A stretch of DNA of 20,197 bases from a virus. Position 1 is the stretch's first letter, and the number at the start of each line of letters is the position of its first letter. Of the stretch, positions 1 through 7,259 are shown piece after piece. The notes beneath the pieces were generated by a model. That model did not search any database. It saw only the letters and a list, made by a program, of their open reading frames with translations, and had not been told where the DNA came from. The stretch lies in IMG/VR virus record IMGVR_UViG_3300009507_000175, positions 1 through 20,197 of that record; one strand, given 5' to 3'. Both the position numbers and the translations under genes were made by a program.

Positions 1-1630
1 AAACTGATTTGATTTCAAATTCTTTTTGTCCTTTTGTATAATATGCTTTAAAGAATAAATTTTCATCAAACTCTCCAAAGAAATGATCTGATTTACCGAT
101 AAAGAATTCAGCGTTTGGATAAATTTCAAGAACCTCTTCTTTTGTAGTTGCCTTTAAAACCGCGTTATCAAAGTCTTTTACGAATTTAGCTTCTGTGACT
201 GATTCACTTAATGAATTTCTTAGACCACAGTGTGTACATTCTACTGTTCCATCTTTATCAATTTGCTTATATAGGTGTCCTTTTCTATTAGTACACTTAG
301 GTTCGTCTGATTCAGTAACTACTGATTCTTCAATAGTAGCCTCATTATAACTTACAATATCAGAATATTCAATTTCATGTTCTTCTCCGTCTTGGTCCAA
401 TGCAAATATTGTTTTATCTCCCCACATGTCATCATTACTATCGTTGCCATTACCATATGCATAAATAACATACTCTTGTCCGTTTCCTAATTGAATCATA
501 CCATCATCAGCTTTCATAGCTTTCATTAAAGACTTTTTATTATATGATTTCTCATTAAGCGCATCTCCTTCGTCATATGCAAATGACTCAAACATATTAA
601 ATGCATTTAGTAAAGCTTGACCTGATGCTTCTTCTTTAATACTCTCTAAATAAAGAGCAGTACCTTCAACAATCCCAATTCCTGACCAACCAGCTGCATT
701 TGCAAGATCACTATAGTGTTTGTCTAAAATTCTTTTTGTAGTAGTAGCACCGATTGTTAAAAAGTGATTACCTAAACCTGCTACTTTTAATTCAAATGAA
801 CCTATTCTACCTTTAATGTTCTTAGATATAACTTTTTCTCTATGAAAGTTAGCATCTGTCATTGCTTCTTCGAAAAGATACTTAATACAACCTAATGTGC
901 CTACTTTATCCATTGCACCAAAATCTGTTAGTTTCTTAGTAAATAAATTTTTATAGACGGTTAAAACTTTTTTTGCATCTCTTTTATATTGAACTGAAAT
1001 AGCTTCATTTACTGAAGTAGTTAAAGATTCAAATGCTGGATAAACATCATCATATCCTTTACCGTAAATATCTGCCATTAACCATTCTTTATTAGCTTCA
1101 TCCCATAAATATACAAATTCGGCACCGCCATCATTTGCAACATCTCTTAAATATTTAGATATATTGGCAACTTTACCTTTAGATGCTGTAAAGTTTCCAT
1201 AATAATTCATCCCTGTTGGATCAGCTTCTAAACCTGAATTATCTCCATTTTTAAGAACAATGTTTAGCGGTGAGCCACCCTTTAAATATGTTTTCTTAAT
1301 AAGCGGTAACACGTTTTCAGGATATGAATCATAATGCATGTATACAGAAGTGATATTTCCTCTTTTGTCAATTTTACCAATTTGTCCTCTAGTTCCTTCT
1401 TCGATTAAAACAACAGCTTCATTAATCTCAGCTCCTCTTAATTTAGTAAAAAACTCAATTCTTTGCTCTTCGGTTAATTCTTTGATAGAAGTAACTTTAA
1501 ATTCACTAAGTAAATTTTTATACGTTTCTGCTTCAGTAGTTCTTTTAGTAGAATTTTCTTCTTCTATTTGCCTAGATCTATTGATTTGCGATTCAGTTGA
1601 AAACTGATCAAAAGATTTTAATTTATGCAT
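1..1630 (-). CDS. Large protein with capsid-targeting-like N-terminus and zinc-ribbon-like motif (3' end outside window)
   Basis: This frame is open from an ATG at 1630 to the window edge, giving 543 visible codons and no stop, so the C-terminus is missing. I do not recognise a catalytic family. The N-terminus MHKLKSFDQFSTES resembles the capsid-targeting peptide of T4 internal head proteins (MKTYQEFIAEA), which the prohead protease gp21 cuts after a Glu. Similar short sites recur inside: INE/A near residue 71, VNE/A near 209, YNE/A near 430 and VTE/A near 480. Residues 446-468 form a zinc-ribbon-like pattern, C446, H452, C465, C468. The body is mixed alpha/beta and acidic. It follows uvsW, with a 33-base leader carrying one copy of the AGATATATAATAA element. 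Inference: a virion protein packaged inside the head and possibly processed there. A cytoplasmic protein with a chance N-terminal match is the alternative. Confidence 0.75.
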   Translation of the reverse strand, partial: MHKLKSFDQFSTESQINRSRQIEEENSTKRTTEAETYKNLLSEFKVTSIKELTEEQRIEFFTKLRGAEINEAVVLIEEGTRGQIGKIDKRGNITSVYMHYDSYPENVLPLIKKTYLKGGSPLNIVLKNGDNSGLEADPTGMNYYGNFTASKGKVANISKYLRDVANDGGAEFVYLWDEANKEWLMADIYGKGYDDVYPAFESLTTSVNEAISVQYKRDAKKVLTVYKNLFTKKLTDFGAMDKVGTLGCIKYLFEEAMTDANFHREKVISKNIKGRIGSFELKVAGLGNHFLTIGATTTKRILDKHYSDLANAAGWSGIGIVEGTALYLESIKEEASGQALLNAFNMFESFAYDEGDALNEKSYNKKSLMKAMKADDGMIQLGNGQEYVIYAYGNGNDSNDDMWGDKTIFALDQDGEEHEIEYSDIVSYNEATIEESVVTESDEPKCTNRKGHLYKQIDKDGTVECTHCGLRNSLSESVTEAKFVKDFDNAVLKATTKEEVLEIYPNAEFFIGKSDHFFGEFDENLFFKAYYTKGQKEFEIKSV

Positions 1631-1660
1631 AATGATATTATTTTTTTATGTGTTATTATT

Positions 1661-1673
1661 TTATTATATATCT
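1661..1673 (-). promoter_or_regulatory. Putative phage promoter element AGATATATAATAA
   Basis: The minus strand reads AGATATATAATAA, identical to the copy at 6102-6114. It overlaps the stop codon of uvsW (GAT ATA TAA) and lies 30 bases before the ATG at 1630. The recurrence upstream of several genes and the A/T-rich core, similar to the T4 late promoter TATAAATA, suggest a late-type promoter. No transcript data support this here. Confidence 0.4.
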
Positions 1674-3172
1674 CCTTCAAAATCTACATTTTTTACATCA
1701 TATTTAAATTTCTGTTCCTTGTAGATCCTTTGCCTTTCTTTGGAGTGTCTTATTAGGTAATTATCCCAATCAGGGGAACTTAAATCATCTACAAAATCTA
1801 TAATATTAACCGAGTCTTTAGAGCTATGTTGCCTTAAACCCCTACCAATAGATTGTCTAATAATTACTTCTGATTTAAATGATTCTGTGAAGAATATGTT
1901 GTGAATTTTTTTGATGGATATACCAGTTGAGAATGTACCATATGAAGCGACAATGACGACTTGGTTTCCAGCTTCCATTTTCTTTTTGTGTTCTTCTCTA
2001 ATATCTTTATCAATTCCACCATCAACATAATAAACGGATTTATCACTCTCCTGTCTGAGCTTTTCATATATTTTTTTGCCATGTTCAATTCTATGAAAAA
2101 GAACTAAACTATTACCCTTAACCCTAGATATAATACTTGTTATAAAATTAAGCCTTCCAGGTGAATTGATCACATAGTTTTGCTCAAATTTAAAAACGTC
2201 TTTACTTTCATATCTATTCTGAGACATTTCTCTAAATGCGTCTTTTGTAGATTGAGGTGCATAGTCCATTTTAATTACCTTTACTTTACACCCTGCGATG
2301 TGTCCTTCGTTTTGTAAATAATGTGCACTTATTTCTGTAATTAATGGACCAGTATATGCCATTAACGTTAATCTATCTAACGTGCCTTCTTTTGGAATAG
2401 TTCCAGATAAACCATATTTATAATCTGCATTAATACATTTTTGTAAAATAGTTTTAATAGAGGCTGATTTTGCTTTGTGTGTTTCATCAACAATTACTGC
2501 ATCAAATTCTTCAAAATATGCTTTATCTTTTTTAACAAGTGATTGATATGTCCCAATAATGACATTTCTACCTGCCCTTAATTTTTGACCACTATATATT
2601 TGTTGTACTTTAATATCTATTGCGTTTCTATAATTATAGTCTAAAAAATCTTCACTAGCCTGTACAACTAATGATACATTAGGTACAATAAATAAGATCT
2701 TTTTTGCTTTTTGTTGTTCTAGTAAATATGATACTGTTAAGAATGATATTAGTGTTTTACCTGCAGAAGTTGCAAGCTCACTTAAACATCTTCTAAATTT
2801 TAGTATATTAAATGCTGCCTCTATTTGATAATCTCTTGGAGTTATCTCTGACTTTTCGAAAAAGTCTAAAGCCCATTTTGTAAATTTTTCTTGATTAATA
2901 TTGGTATCAAACATGTCAGTAATACCATTGAGTTTAAACTCAAATTTATATTCTTTACATATTTGCATGACTTCTCTCCATAATCCTGAAGGAATCCATT
3001 TATCGTCTTTTATATATGAAACATATCCATCCCATAAACCCTTTTTAACCAAAGGATTAAATCGCCATGAATCAATTCTTCTATTTAAAGAAATATTGAG
3101 TTGTTCCAGTTCTAATTCAGTTGCTTCATCAATACGTAGCAGCTGTTTGTTTTCAGTTAAACTAAGCTCCAC
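1664..3172 (-). CDS. uvsW: UvsW-like DNA/RNA helicase
   Basis: UvsW is the T4 superfamily 2 helicase that unwinds R-loops and branched DNA. It switches replication from origin-dependent to recombination-dependent initiation. At 502 residues this protein matches T4 UvsW closely in length. Visible motifs are the N-terminal RFNPLVKKGLWDG block (about residue 37, T4 has RFNPRFRYGNWDG), Walker A ATSAGKT at 134-140, DETH at 229-232, SGT at 256-258, the ASYGTFSTGIS segment near 409 and motif VI QSIGRGLR at 440-447. The start is GTG at 3172: an in-frame stop lies 18 bases upstream, and the conserved N-terminal domain needs this start. It sits 25 bases after uvsY, the same partnership as in T4. Confidence 0.95.
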   Translation of the reverse strand: MELSLTENKQLLRIDEATELELEQLNISLNRRIDSWRFNPLVKKGLWDGYVSYIKDDKWIPSGLWREVMQICKEYKFEFKLNGITDMFDTNINQEKFTKWALDFFEKSEITPRDYQIEAAFNILKFRRCLSELATSAGKTLISFLTVSYLLEQQKAKKILFIVPNVSLVVQASEDFLDYNYRNAIDIKVQQIYSGQKLRAGRNVIIGTYQSLVKKDKAYFEEFDAVIVDETHKAKSASIKTILQKCINADYKYGLSGTIPKEGTLDRLTLMAYTGPLITEISAHYLQNEGHIAGCKVKVIKMDYAPQSTKDAFREMSQNRYESKDVFKFEQNYVINSPGRLNFITSIISRVKGNSLVLFHRIEHGKKIYEKLRQESDKSVYYVDGGIDKDIREEHKKKMEAGNQVVIVASYGTFSTGISIKKIHNIFFTESFKSEVIIRQSIGRGLRQHSSKDSVNIIDFVDDLSSPDWDNYLIRHSKERQRIYKEQKFKYDVKNVDFEGDI

Positions 3173-3197
3173 ATTGTTAGAGCATTTTTATTTTTCG

Positions 3198-3620
3198 TTA
3201 TAGATCTTTTAATGCTAGTCTATTACGAATGGCAAATCCCATATTATCTAGGGTTTTTACCGAATCTCTAAAAAACTCAACTTGATTTTCTAGATGCGAC
3301 AGTATCATATTTTCATCTGCTAAATCTGTCTCTATAAATCTTTCTTTTTGTTTTTCTCCGAGTTTATAATCATATTCATAGTATCTAATATAAGCTTCTC
3401 TATATCTGATGGCTACTTTTGCTTTTTGTTCTTTTACCTTCATATTTAAATATGACATTTGTTCCACTAGAGATTGACGCGAAGATAAAACTTCAGCAAT
3501 TGTTTCTTCCATTAAATTTAAGTTTCTCAAACTCTGTGCCAATTTTTTTATATTATTTGTCCACTCAGTTCTTTGTCTGCTTAATTTTCCGTCTAATGCT
3601 AGTATGTTTTCTTTAGTCAT
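3198..3620 (-). CDS. uvsY: UvsY-like recombination mediator
   Basis: UvsY helps load the UvsX recombinase onto single-stranded DNA covered by gp32. The product has 140 residues, against 137 in T4. The C-terminal half gives the match: a Tyr/Arg-rich stretch near residues 73-85 (RYREAYIRYYEYDY), an acidic patch DLADENM near 99-105, and a helix ending in NMGFAIRNRLALKDL. This parallels the T4 end, where SRGFAIKHIQDM follows a similar helix. The whole protein is predicted to be helical and coiled-coil, as expected for a hexameric mediator. It lies directly before uvsW and downstream of gp32 and primase, its functional partners. The match is by eye and sequence identity is low, so the call leans on length, motif and position together. 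Confidence 0.8.
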   Translation of the reverse strand: MTKENILALDGKLSRQRTEWTNNIKKLAQSLRNLNLMEETIAEVLSSRQSLVEQMSYLNMKVKEQKAKVAIRYREAYIRYYEYDYKLGEKQKERFIETDLADENMILSHLENQVEFFRDSVKTLDNMGFAIRNRLALKDL

Positions 3621-3621
3621 A

Positions 3622-3843
3622 TTAAAATAATGATTTCTTGTTAGGATTTGGTTTAATAAATTTTGATGTTATTTGCCTCTTCTTAAATTTAGGTTTTGGC
3701 ATTTCCATTTCTGGAGAATTGACACTAAGATCTAATGGCTTGAAATCTATCAAAAGTTTCATACCCTTAAATCTATCACTGTCTTTTTGGAACTCATCAA
3801 AGTTATCCTCAACCATGTCGTTAATCGTTTCTATACATACCAT
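3622..3843 (-). CDS. Small protein of unknown function within the replication operon
   Basis: A 73-residue ORF starts at the ATG at 3843, overlaps the end of the primase gene by 13 bases, and stops one base before the uvsY start. That tight packing supports a real translated gene. The N-terminal half is acidic (ETINDMVEDNFDEFQKDSD). The C-terminal half is basic and proline-rich (PKPKFKKRQITSKFIKPNPN) and ends in KKSLF. I do not recognise a family. The KKSLF tail recalls the start of the clamp-binding tail of T4-type DNA polymerases (KKASLFDMFDF in RB69), but the match is short. The position suggests a role in replication or recombination. Confidence 0.75.
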   Translation of the reverse strand: MVCIETINDMVEDNFDEFQKDSDRFKGMKLLIDFKPLDLSVNSPEMEMPKPKFKKRQITSKFIKPNPNKKSLF

Positions 3844-4910
3844 AAATCTAATTGATTAGAAGTGAAATAATTATCGATCTTTTTATGAGCATCGATTTTA
3901 AGCTCAAAACACTTCAATATTAAATCATTTAGATCCTTAATATTATATGTATCTAGTTTATTTTCACTAAGAAATTTAGTCCACATGAAAACAGGACGTC
4001 CTTTTTTTAGCTTTTCTGCCATCTTCTTTTTACCTGTTGCATCATTATCAAACATGTATCTAACAGTTGGTATCTCATCAAAATCATCTGTTGATCTACC
4101 GGCAGTTGCCAAAGCCAATGAGTTATTCATAAATTTAGCATCTAATGGTCCTTCGAACATTGTTATAGGTCTTTGGAAATTTAATTGCATAATTCCAAAA
4201 AGCGTTGATATCTTTGTAAGAGTGTTTAGTTCCTCGTTACTCATTTCTAATGGCTTACCCATTTCTTCATATAATTTTGGTAAATCATAAGTTAGATATC
4301 TTTGACCATATCCTTTCATTCTACGTGTCTGCGCGCCTATAATTTTACCATCTGTACTATAATTAAGAATCCATAGGCGAAACTCTTTATCTGAATATAG
4401 AAATTCTTCGGATCTATTATGTAATAACCTATCTTTTAATTGAAACCAAATCCAATCACCGGGTTCTATTACTTTAGCTTTAAAATGTTTCTTGAATTCT
4501 TCAACATCAATTGCTAGATTATGTATCTTTTCTAGTGCTTGGTGTTTCAATACAGACTCTGGGTTTACCTGTATTTTGTTTTGTTTGATGTAATCAATGA
4601 CCATAAAAGAGTCATTAGATGTGTCCATCTTAACATCATGATCCTTTAAAAAAGAATATAAATTAGTGTGATAACTGCAATTATAGCAATGGTATTGTAA
4701 TGTATCCCAAAATATATTACCCCTCTTCTTGGTATCATCTGAATGAGAATCGCCACAATATGGACATGCACAGGTTATTCGCCCATGCATGTCCTTTAGT
4801 AGCTTCTTATTAGGAGTGGAATGTATTTGAGATACTACTTGTTTAAGTGCATATCTAATTTTATCCTTTAACTCTTCAGTAAGTTCTATGTTATTAGATG
4901 TCGAGGTCAT
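3831..4910 (-). CDS. 61: T4 gp61-like DNA primase
   Basis: This primase makes short RNA primers for the lagging strand and works with the gp41 helicase, which is not in this window. It has 359 residues (T4 gp61 has 342). The N-terminal zinc-binding domain shows C49-x2-C52-G-D and H74-C75-Y-N-C78, matching the CPVCGDS...HCYNC pattern of gp61. The catalytic TOPRIM domain shows the acidic residue in FEGPLDA (E253, D257) and the FDNDATG motif (D288, D290), followed by KDLNDL near 325-330, which parallels DVNDM in gp61. The start at 4910 overlaps the end of gene 32 by 17 bases, which suggests translational coupling. The next gene again overlaps its end. Confidence 0.95.
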   Translation of the reverse strand: MTSTSNNIELTEELKDKIRYALKQVVSQIHSTPNKKLLKDMHGRITCACPYCGDSHSDDTKKRGNIFWDTLQYHCYNCSYHTNLYSFLKDHDVKMDTSNDSFMVIDYIKQNKIQVNPESVLKHQALEKIHNLAIDVEEFKKHFKAKVIEPGDWIWFQLKDRLLHNRSEEFLYSDKEFRLWILNYSTDGKIIGAQTRRMKGYGQRYLTYDLPKLYEEMGKPLEMSNEELNTLTKISTLFGIMQLNFQRPITMFEGPLDAKFMNNSLALATAGRSTDDFDEIPTVRYMFDNDATGKKKMAEKLKKGRPVFMWTKFLSENKLDTYNIKDLNDLILKCFELKIDAHKKIDNYFTSNQLDLWYV

Positions 4911-5814
4911 TCAAGAAAGAATCTAGATCATCATCTGTTGATACACTTGAAGTTGATTCTGACGTTGATGTCACAGGTGCCGCTGCTGGCTTTTCTTTTA
5001 CTGCTGTTGCAGTTTTAGTTGCTGCCTTTGGAGTACTCGATGTCATCGACGCAATAGAATCACCTGGATTAAGATACATTCTTAATACATCATTCACAAA
5101 TGATCTTGTATCTTCGTCCCATGCTTGATAATCATATCCTTTTAATGAAGGAGCCGCTTCTAATTCTTCTTTAATAGTAGTCATAGTTTCTTTACTACGT
5201 TCTGCCGGAGCATCACCCATAATAATAGCTGACTTACTAGAAGAAAATTTAGATGTATCGTAGTTATTATATTCACCTTGTCTAGTGATAACTAACTCAA
5301 AGTTTTTACCTTCGAACAAATCGAATACTTGTGTTGGTTCACCAAAGTTTGGTTTTAATTCTGCGTCGATCTTTTCTTTAATCTTATATCCAAATTTAAA
5401 TACCTTGTAAGTACCTTCTAGTTCTGGATTTTGTGGATCTTTTACGATCTTTACTAAAGAATAGTATTGTTGGCGTCTTTTCAGTTTATCTGAAGATTTT
5501 CTATCTACAGCTGAATCTGATTTACGCAATTTCCAAAATACATCTGCGATAGGGCATTTTTCTCCGATTGTTGCTGGAGAATCAACTAATTTACCATCGC
5601 CACTAGAGTTTGTTAACCAGTGTACATATTTTTGGATTAGGGAATTACGAGGGTTTTCTGGATTTGGTACAAAACGTATTAATGCTTTGTAAGTTCCGTC
5701 TTTACCGTCGTCTGCGGTTGGTTTGTAGATCTCGTTAGTAGAACTACTTGCTTGTACTTGATGCGTTTCTACGTCTTCCACGCCCAAGTTAAAAATGTCA
5801 AATGAATCACTCAT
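4894..5814 (-). CDS. 32: gp32-like single-stranded DNA-binding protein
   Basis: gp32 coats single-stranded DNA during replication, recombination and repair. The 306-residue product (T4: 301) matches the core: KALIRFVPNPENP near residue 43, YYSLVKIVKDPQNPELEG near 117, VFKFGYKIKEKIDA near 138 and the NYDTSKF segment near 184. The C-terminus is a low-complexity Ala/Thr/Ser linker followed by the acidic DDDLDSFLNDLDI, equivalent to the T4 tail that recruits partner proteins. Two differences stand out. The basic N-terminal cooperativity segment of T4 (KRKST) is replaced by an acidic one, and of the T4 zinc ligands (His64, Cys77, Cys87, Cys90) only H65 and C87 have clear equivalents. C87 is the only cysteine in the protein. 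It is the first gene of the replication operon and has its own leader. Confidence 0.95.
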   Translation of the reverse strand: MSDSFDIFNLGVEDVETHQVQASSSTNEIYKPTADDGKDGTYKALIRFVPNPENPRNSLIQKYVHWLTNSSGDGKLVDSPATIGEKCPIADVFWKLRKSDSAVDRKSSDKLKRRQQYYSLVKIVKDPQNPELEGTYKVFKFGYKIKEKIDAELKPNFGEPTQVFDLFEGKNFELVITRQGEYNNYDTSKFSSSKSAIIMGDAPAERSKETMTTIKEELEAAPSLKGYDYQAWDEDTRSFVNDVLRMYLNPGDSIASMTSSTPKAATKTATAVKEKPAAAPVTSTSESTSSVSTDDDLDSFLNDLDI

Positions 5815-5879
5815 ACCTTTAAATTGTTTAGTTTGTTAAAATTGTTTACCTTGAAATTACTTTAATGTTCTTTCGTTTC

Positions 5880-5909
5880 TTTATATTGTATAATAATAAA
5901 TAGTTTCAA
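5880..5909 (-). promoter_or_regulatory. Possible promoter of the gene 32 operon
   Basis: On the minus strand TTGAAA (5904-5909) and TATAAA (5880-5885) are separated by 18 bases, a sigma70-like spacing. A start of transcription near 5872 would leave a leader of about 58 bases, A-rich and nearly free of structure, ending in AATTTAAAGGT before the ATG. T4 gp32 represses its own translation by binding such an unstructured leader next to a pseudoknot. I see no clear pseudoknot here. Bacteroidetes promoters usually differ from this consensus, so the call is weak. Confidence 0.25.
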
Positions 5910-6076
5910 TTAATTGATAAGATTCCTCCAGAAGGTTCCTTCCATTTATTCTCCTCTAACTTAATCAGTCCTGATTTGTGAAGTAACTCTGACGCTTGCT
6001 TTTCAGTAAGCTGGTTCGCTATCACCATTTTTTGTAGGATGTTTAATAAACGAAGGTAATCTGTTGTAACTAACAT
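5906..6076 (-). CDS. Small 56-residue ORF of unknown function
   Basis: The minus strand carries a 56-codon frame from the ATG at 6076 to the TGA at 5906-5908. It fills most of the gap between the resolvase gene and gene 32. The product starts MLVTTDYLRLLNILQKMV and is probably helical, with a segment NQLTEKQASELLHKSGLI that could be a small helix-turn-helix-like pair and a Trp-containing end. A copy of the AGATATATAATAA element lies 25 bases before the start, which supports expression. The end of the ORF overlaps the possible promoter of gene 32. No family is recognised. The reading frame could still be chance, because it is short. Confidence 0.5.
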   Translation of the reverse strand: MLVTTDYLRLLNILQKMVIANQLTEKQASELLHKSGLIKLEENKWKEPSGGILSIN

Positions 6077-6101
6077 GTAATTTATACTTTTGTTATTATA
6101 C

Positions 6102-6114
6102 TTATTATATATCT
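6102..6114 (-). promoter_or_regulatory. Putative phage promoter element AGATATATAATAA
   Basis: This copy is identical over 13 bases to the one at 1661-1673. It lies 25 bases upstream of the 56-codon ORF and is followed by GTATAATAACAAAAGTATAAATTAC up to the ATG. The T4-late-like string TATAAAT also occurs in that leader, close to the start codon. This is the one copy that sits in true non-coding DNA. Confidence 0.4.
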
Positions 6115-6125
6115 AACCTTTAATT

Positions 6126-6173
6126 TGTTTCATCTGGGATTAATTTTAATTTTTTTTAAAATAAAATGAAACA
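6126..6173 (+). repeat. Inverted repeat in the non-coding gap after the resolvase gene
   Basis: TGTTTCAT at 6126-6133 pairs with ATGAAACA at 6166-6173, and TTTTA/TAAAA can pair inside the loop. The 146-base stretch 6077-6222 otherwise holds only the promoter-like element. On the plus strand the stem is followed by GTTTTTC, as in a weak intrinsic terminator, but no gene points that way. On the minus strand, the direction of the genes, no T-run follows. It may end or stabilise the transcript of the virion genes. Confidence 0.3.
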
Positions 6174-6222
6174 GTTTTTCGGTAAGTGCATATAACAAAT
6201 GTTAGTTAAGCCAGAAGTTAGA

Positions 6223-6873
6223 TTAGGCTTGGGGGTTTGAAACGTATGATGCTAGAAAATAAGCGTCCACTAAGTCATCTAATGGCTTCGGGATCTTCTT
6301 CCCAATTTCTAGGTCTTTGGCTATTTTCCACAAAGGGCTTTTAGCCAAGATTTGGTCTTCGTTCACATTTTTCTGGTAAGCTTCAAATAATTGTAGTTTA
6401 TTCATGTTACCCTTACCTGCAAACTTCTTAATTGTAGTAGGAGCAACAGTAAGTAAATCTTCTGGATTTAAGGTCTTTAAAAGTTTAAGCTTTAAGATTG
6501 CGGCTCCTGCTGCCATATCAATCATATTATTAGTTCCCATTTTGGAACCATATGATGTACCTTCAAATGCTATGGTGAAACCATCACCCTCAAAAGAATT
6601 TTGTAATATTAGGTTGATTAAGTCATCAGCCATTTTATCATATCTCTTTACCTTTAAGAGTTCGGCACTTGAGAAAGCTTCATTGTTTGTAAAATCAGGT
6701 TGATTAACTAAAGTGACATCTTCTAATAGAGAAATCTCTTCTTGAAGTCTTTGTTCTGCTTTAGTTCCTGTTTTAGGTTTTATATAACTAATAAAATGAT
6801 AACTCTTTTTTTTATCATTATATATGGCTAAACCTGGAGAATTTAAAGAAAAATCTACTGCTAAATAATTCAT
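6223..6873 (-). CDS. RuvC-like Holliday junction resolvase (RNase H fold)
   Basis: The 216-residue product is likely to cut branched DNA such as Holliday junctions, clearing recombination intermediates before packaging. Conserved acidic positions of the RuvC/RNase H fold are visible: D7 in LAVDFSLNSPG on the first strand, E104 in IAFEGTSYGSKMG, and the C-terminal DDLVDAYFLA with D199, D200 and D203. The APTTIKKFAGKGNMNK segment near 144-159 is typical of phage RuvC-like enzymes. Classical T4 uses an unrelated resolvase, endonuclease VII (gp49), so this gene probably fills that role. Its ATG directly abuts the TAA of the preceding gene (TAAATG), so it is probably co-transcribed with the virion genes. 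Confidence 0.85.
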   Translation of the reverse strand: MNYLAVDFSLNSPGLAIYNDKKKSYHFISYIKPKTGTKAEQRLQEEISLLEDVTLVNQPDFTNNEAFSSAELLKVKRYDKMADDLINLILQNSFEGDGFTIAFEGTSYGSKMGTNNMIDMAAGAAILKLKLLKTLNPEDLLTVAPTTIKKFAGKGNMNKLQLFEAYQKNVNEDQILAKSPLWKIAKDLEIGKKIPKPLDDLVDAYFLASYVSNPQA

Positions 6874-7242
6874 TTACAGTTTTTTACCTAGAGCAGCACC
6901 TAATGCGGCGCCTACAAGTCTAGAAGTTAGTAAATCATAAAATACACCTTTTTGGATACCAAGAACTTTTGCTAGCATTTTACCAATAGATTTCCCTAAA
7001 GCAAAACCTGTAAGTCCACCAATAATCGATCCAAAGAAACCTTCATTAGTCATCTCTTCATTAAGTCTCTCAATATCATAAGAACCATCTTCGTTTTGAT
7101 ATTCTGAGGCAAAAGATTCTAACGCCGCATCTATTTTCTCTTCTAACTCTGGAGTCCAAGTTTCTTGAAGTCCCTCATTAATAAGTTCTAAATCCTGTTC
7201 GTTAACAGCGTTTTCAATTAAATATGTATTAAATGTTTTCAT
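6874..7242 (-). CDS. Putative head-targeted, protease-processed glycine-zipper protein
   Basis: This 122-residue protein has two halves. The N-terminus MKTFNTYLIENA aligns with the T4 capsid-targeting sequence MKTYQEFIAEA, with the pattern M-K-T-aromatic-x-x-aromatic-[LI]-x-E. In T4 this directs internal proteins into the prohead and is cut off by gp21 after the Glu. Further possible cuts are INE/G (residue 23) and TNE/G (residue 67). Residues 68-122 are hydrophobic and rich in small residues, with glycine zippers at G71, G75/76, G79, G83, G87 and at G111, G115, G119, plus scattered Lys. That is typical of membrane-inserting helices. Inference: it is packaged with the DNA, released by cleavage, and perhaps acts on the host membrane at injection. 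A membrane protein acting late in infection is the alternative. Confidence 0.8.
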   Translation of the reverse strand: MKTFNTYLIENAVNEQDLELINEGLQETWTPELEEKIDAALESFASEYQNEDGSYDIERLNEEMTNEGFFGSIIGGLTGFALGKSIGKMLAKVLGIQKGVFYDLLTSRLVGAALGAALGKKL

Positions 7243-7255
7243 GTATTATATATCT
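7243..7255 (-). promoter_or_regulatory. Copy of the AGATATATAATA element at a start codon
   Basis: The minus strand reads AGATATATAATAC and the ATG follows at once at 7242, in the 17-base gap after the tail-tube-like gene. As a promoter it would start transcription inside the gene and leave no leader. Here it may be a translation-initiation context, or a coincidence of A/T-rich spacer. Confidence 0.25.
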
Positions 7256-7259
7256 TATT

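Noticed and set aside
1338-1607. Plus-strand frame of 89 codons, and similar plus-strand frames at 2901-3203, 3985-4290, 6404-6703 and 19679-19996
   Set aside because: All lie opposite well-supported minus-strand genes, with Ser/Leu/Ile-rich composition typical of antisense shadows.
6126-6180. Strong intrinsic terminator
   Set aside because: The stem is only 8 bases with an A/T-rich loop, and the T-run lies on the side opposite to gene direction.
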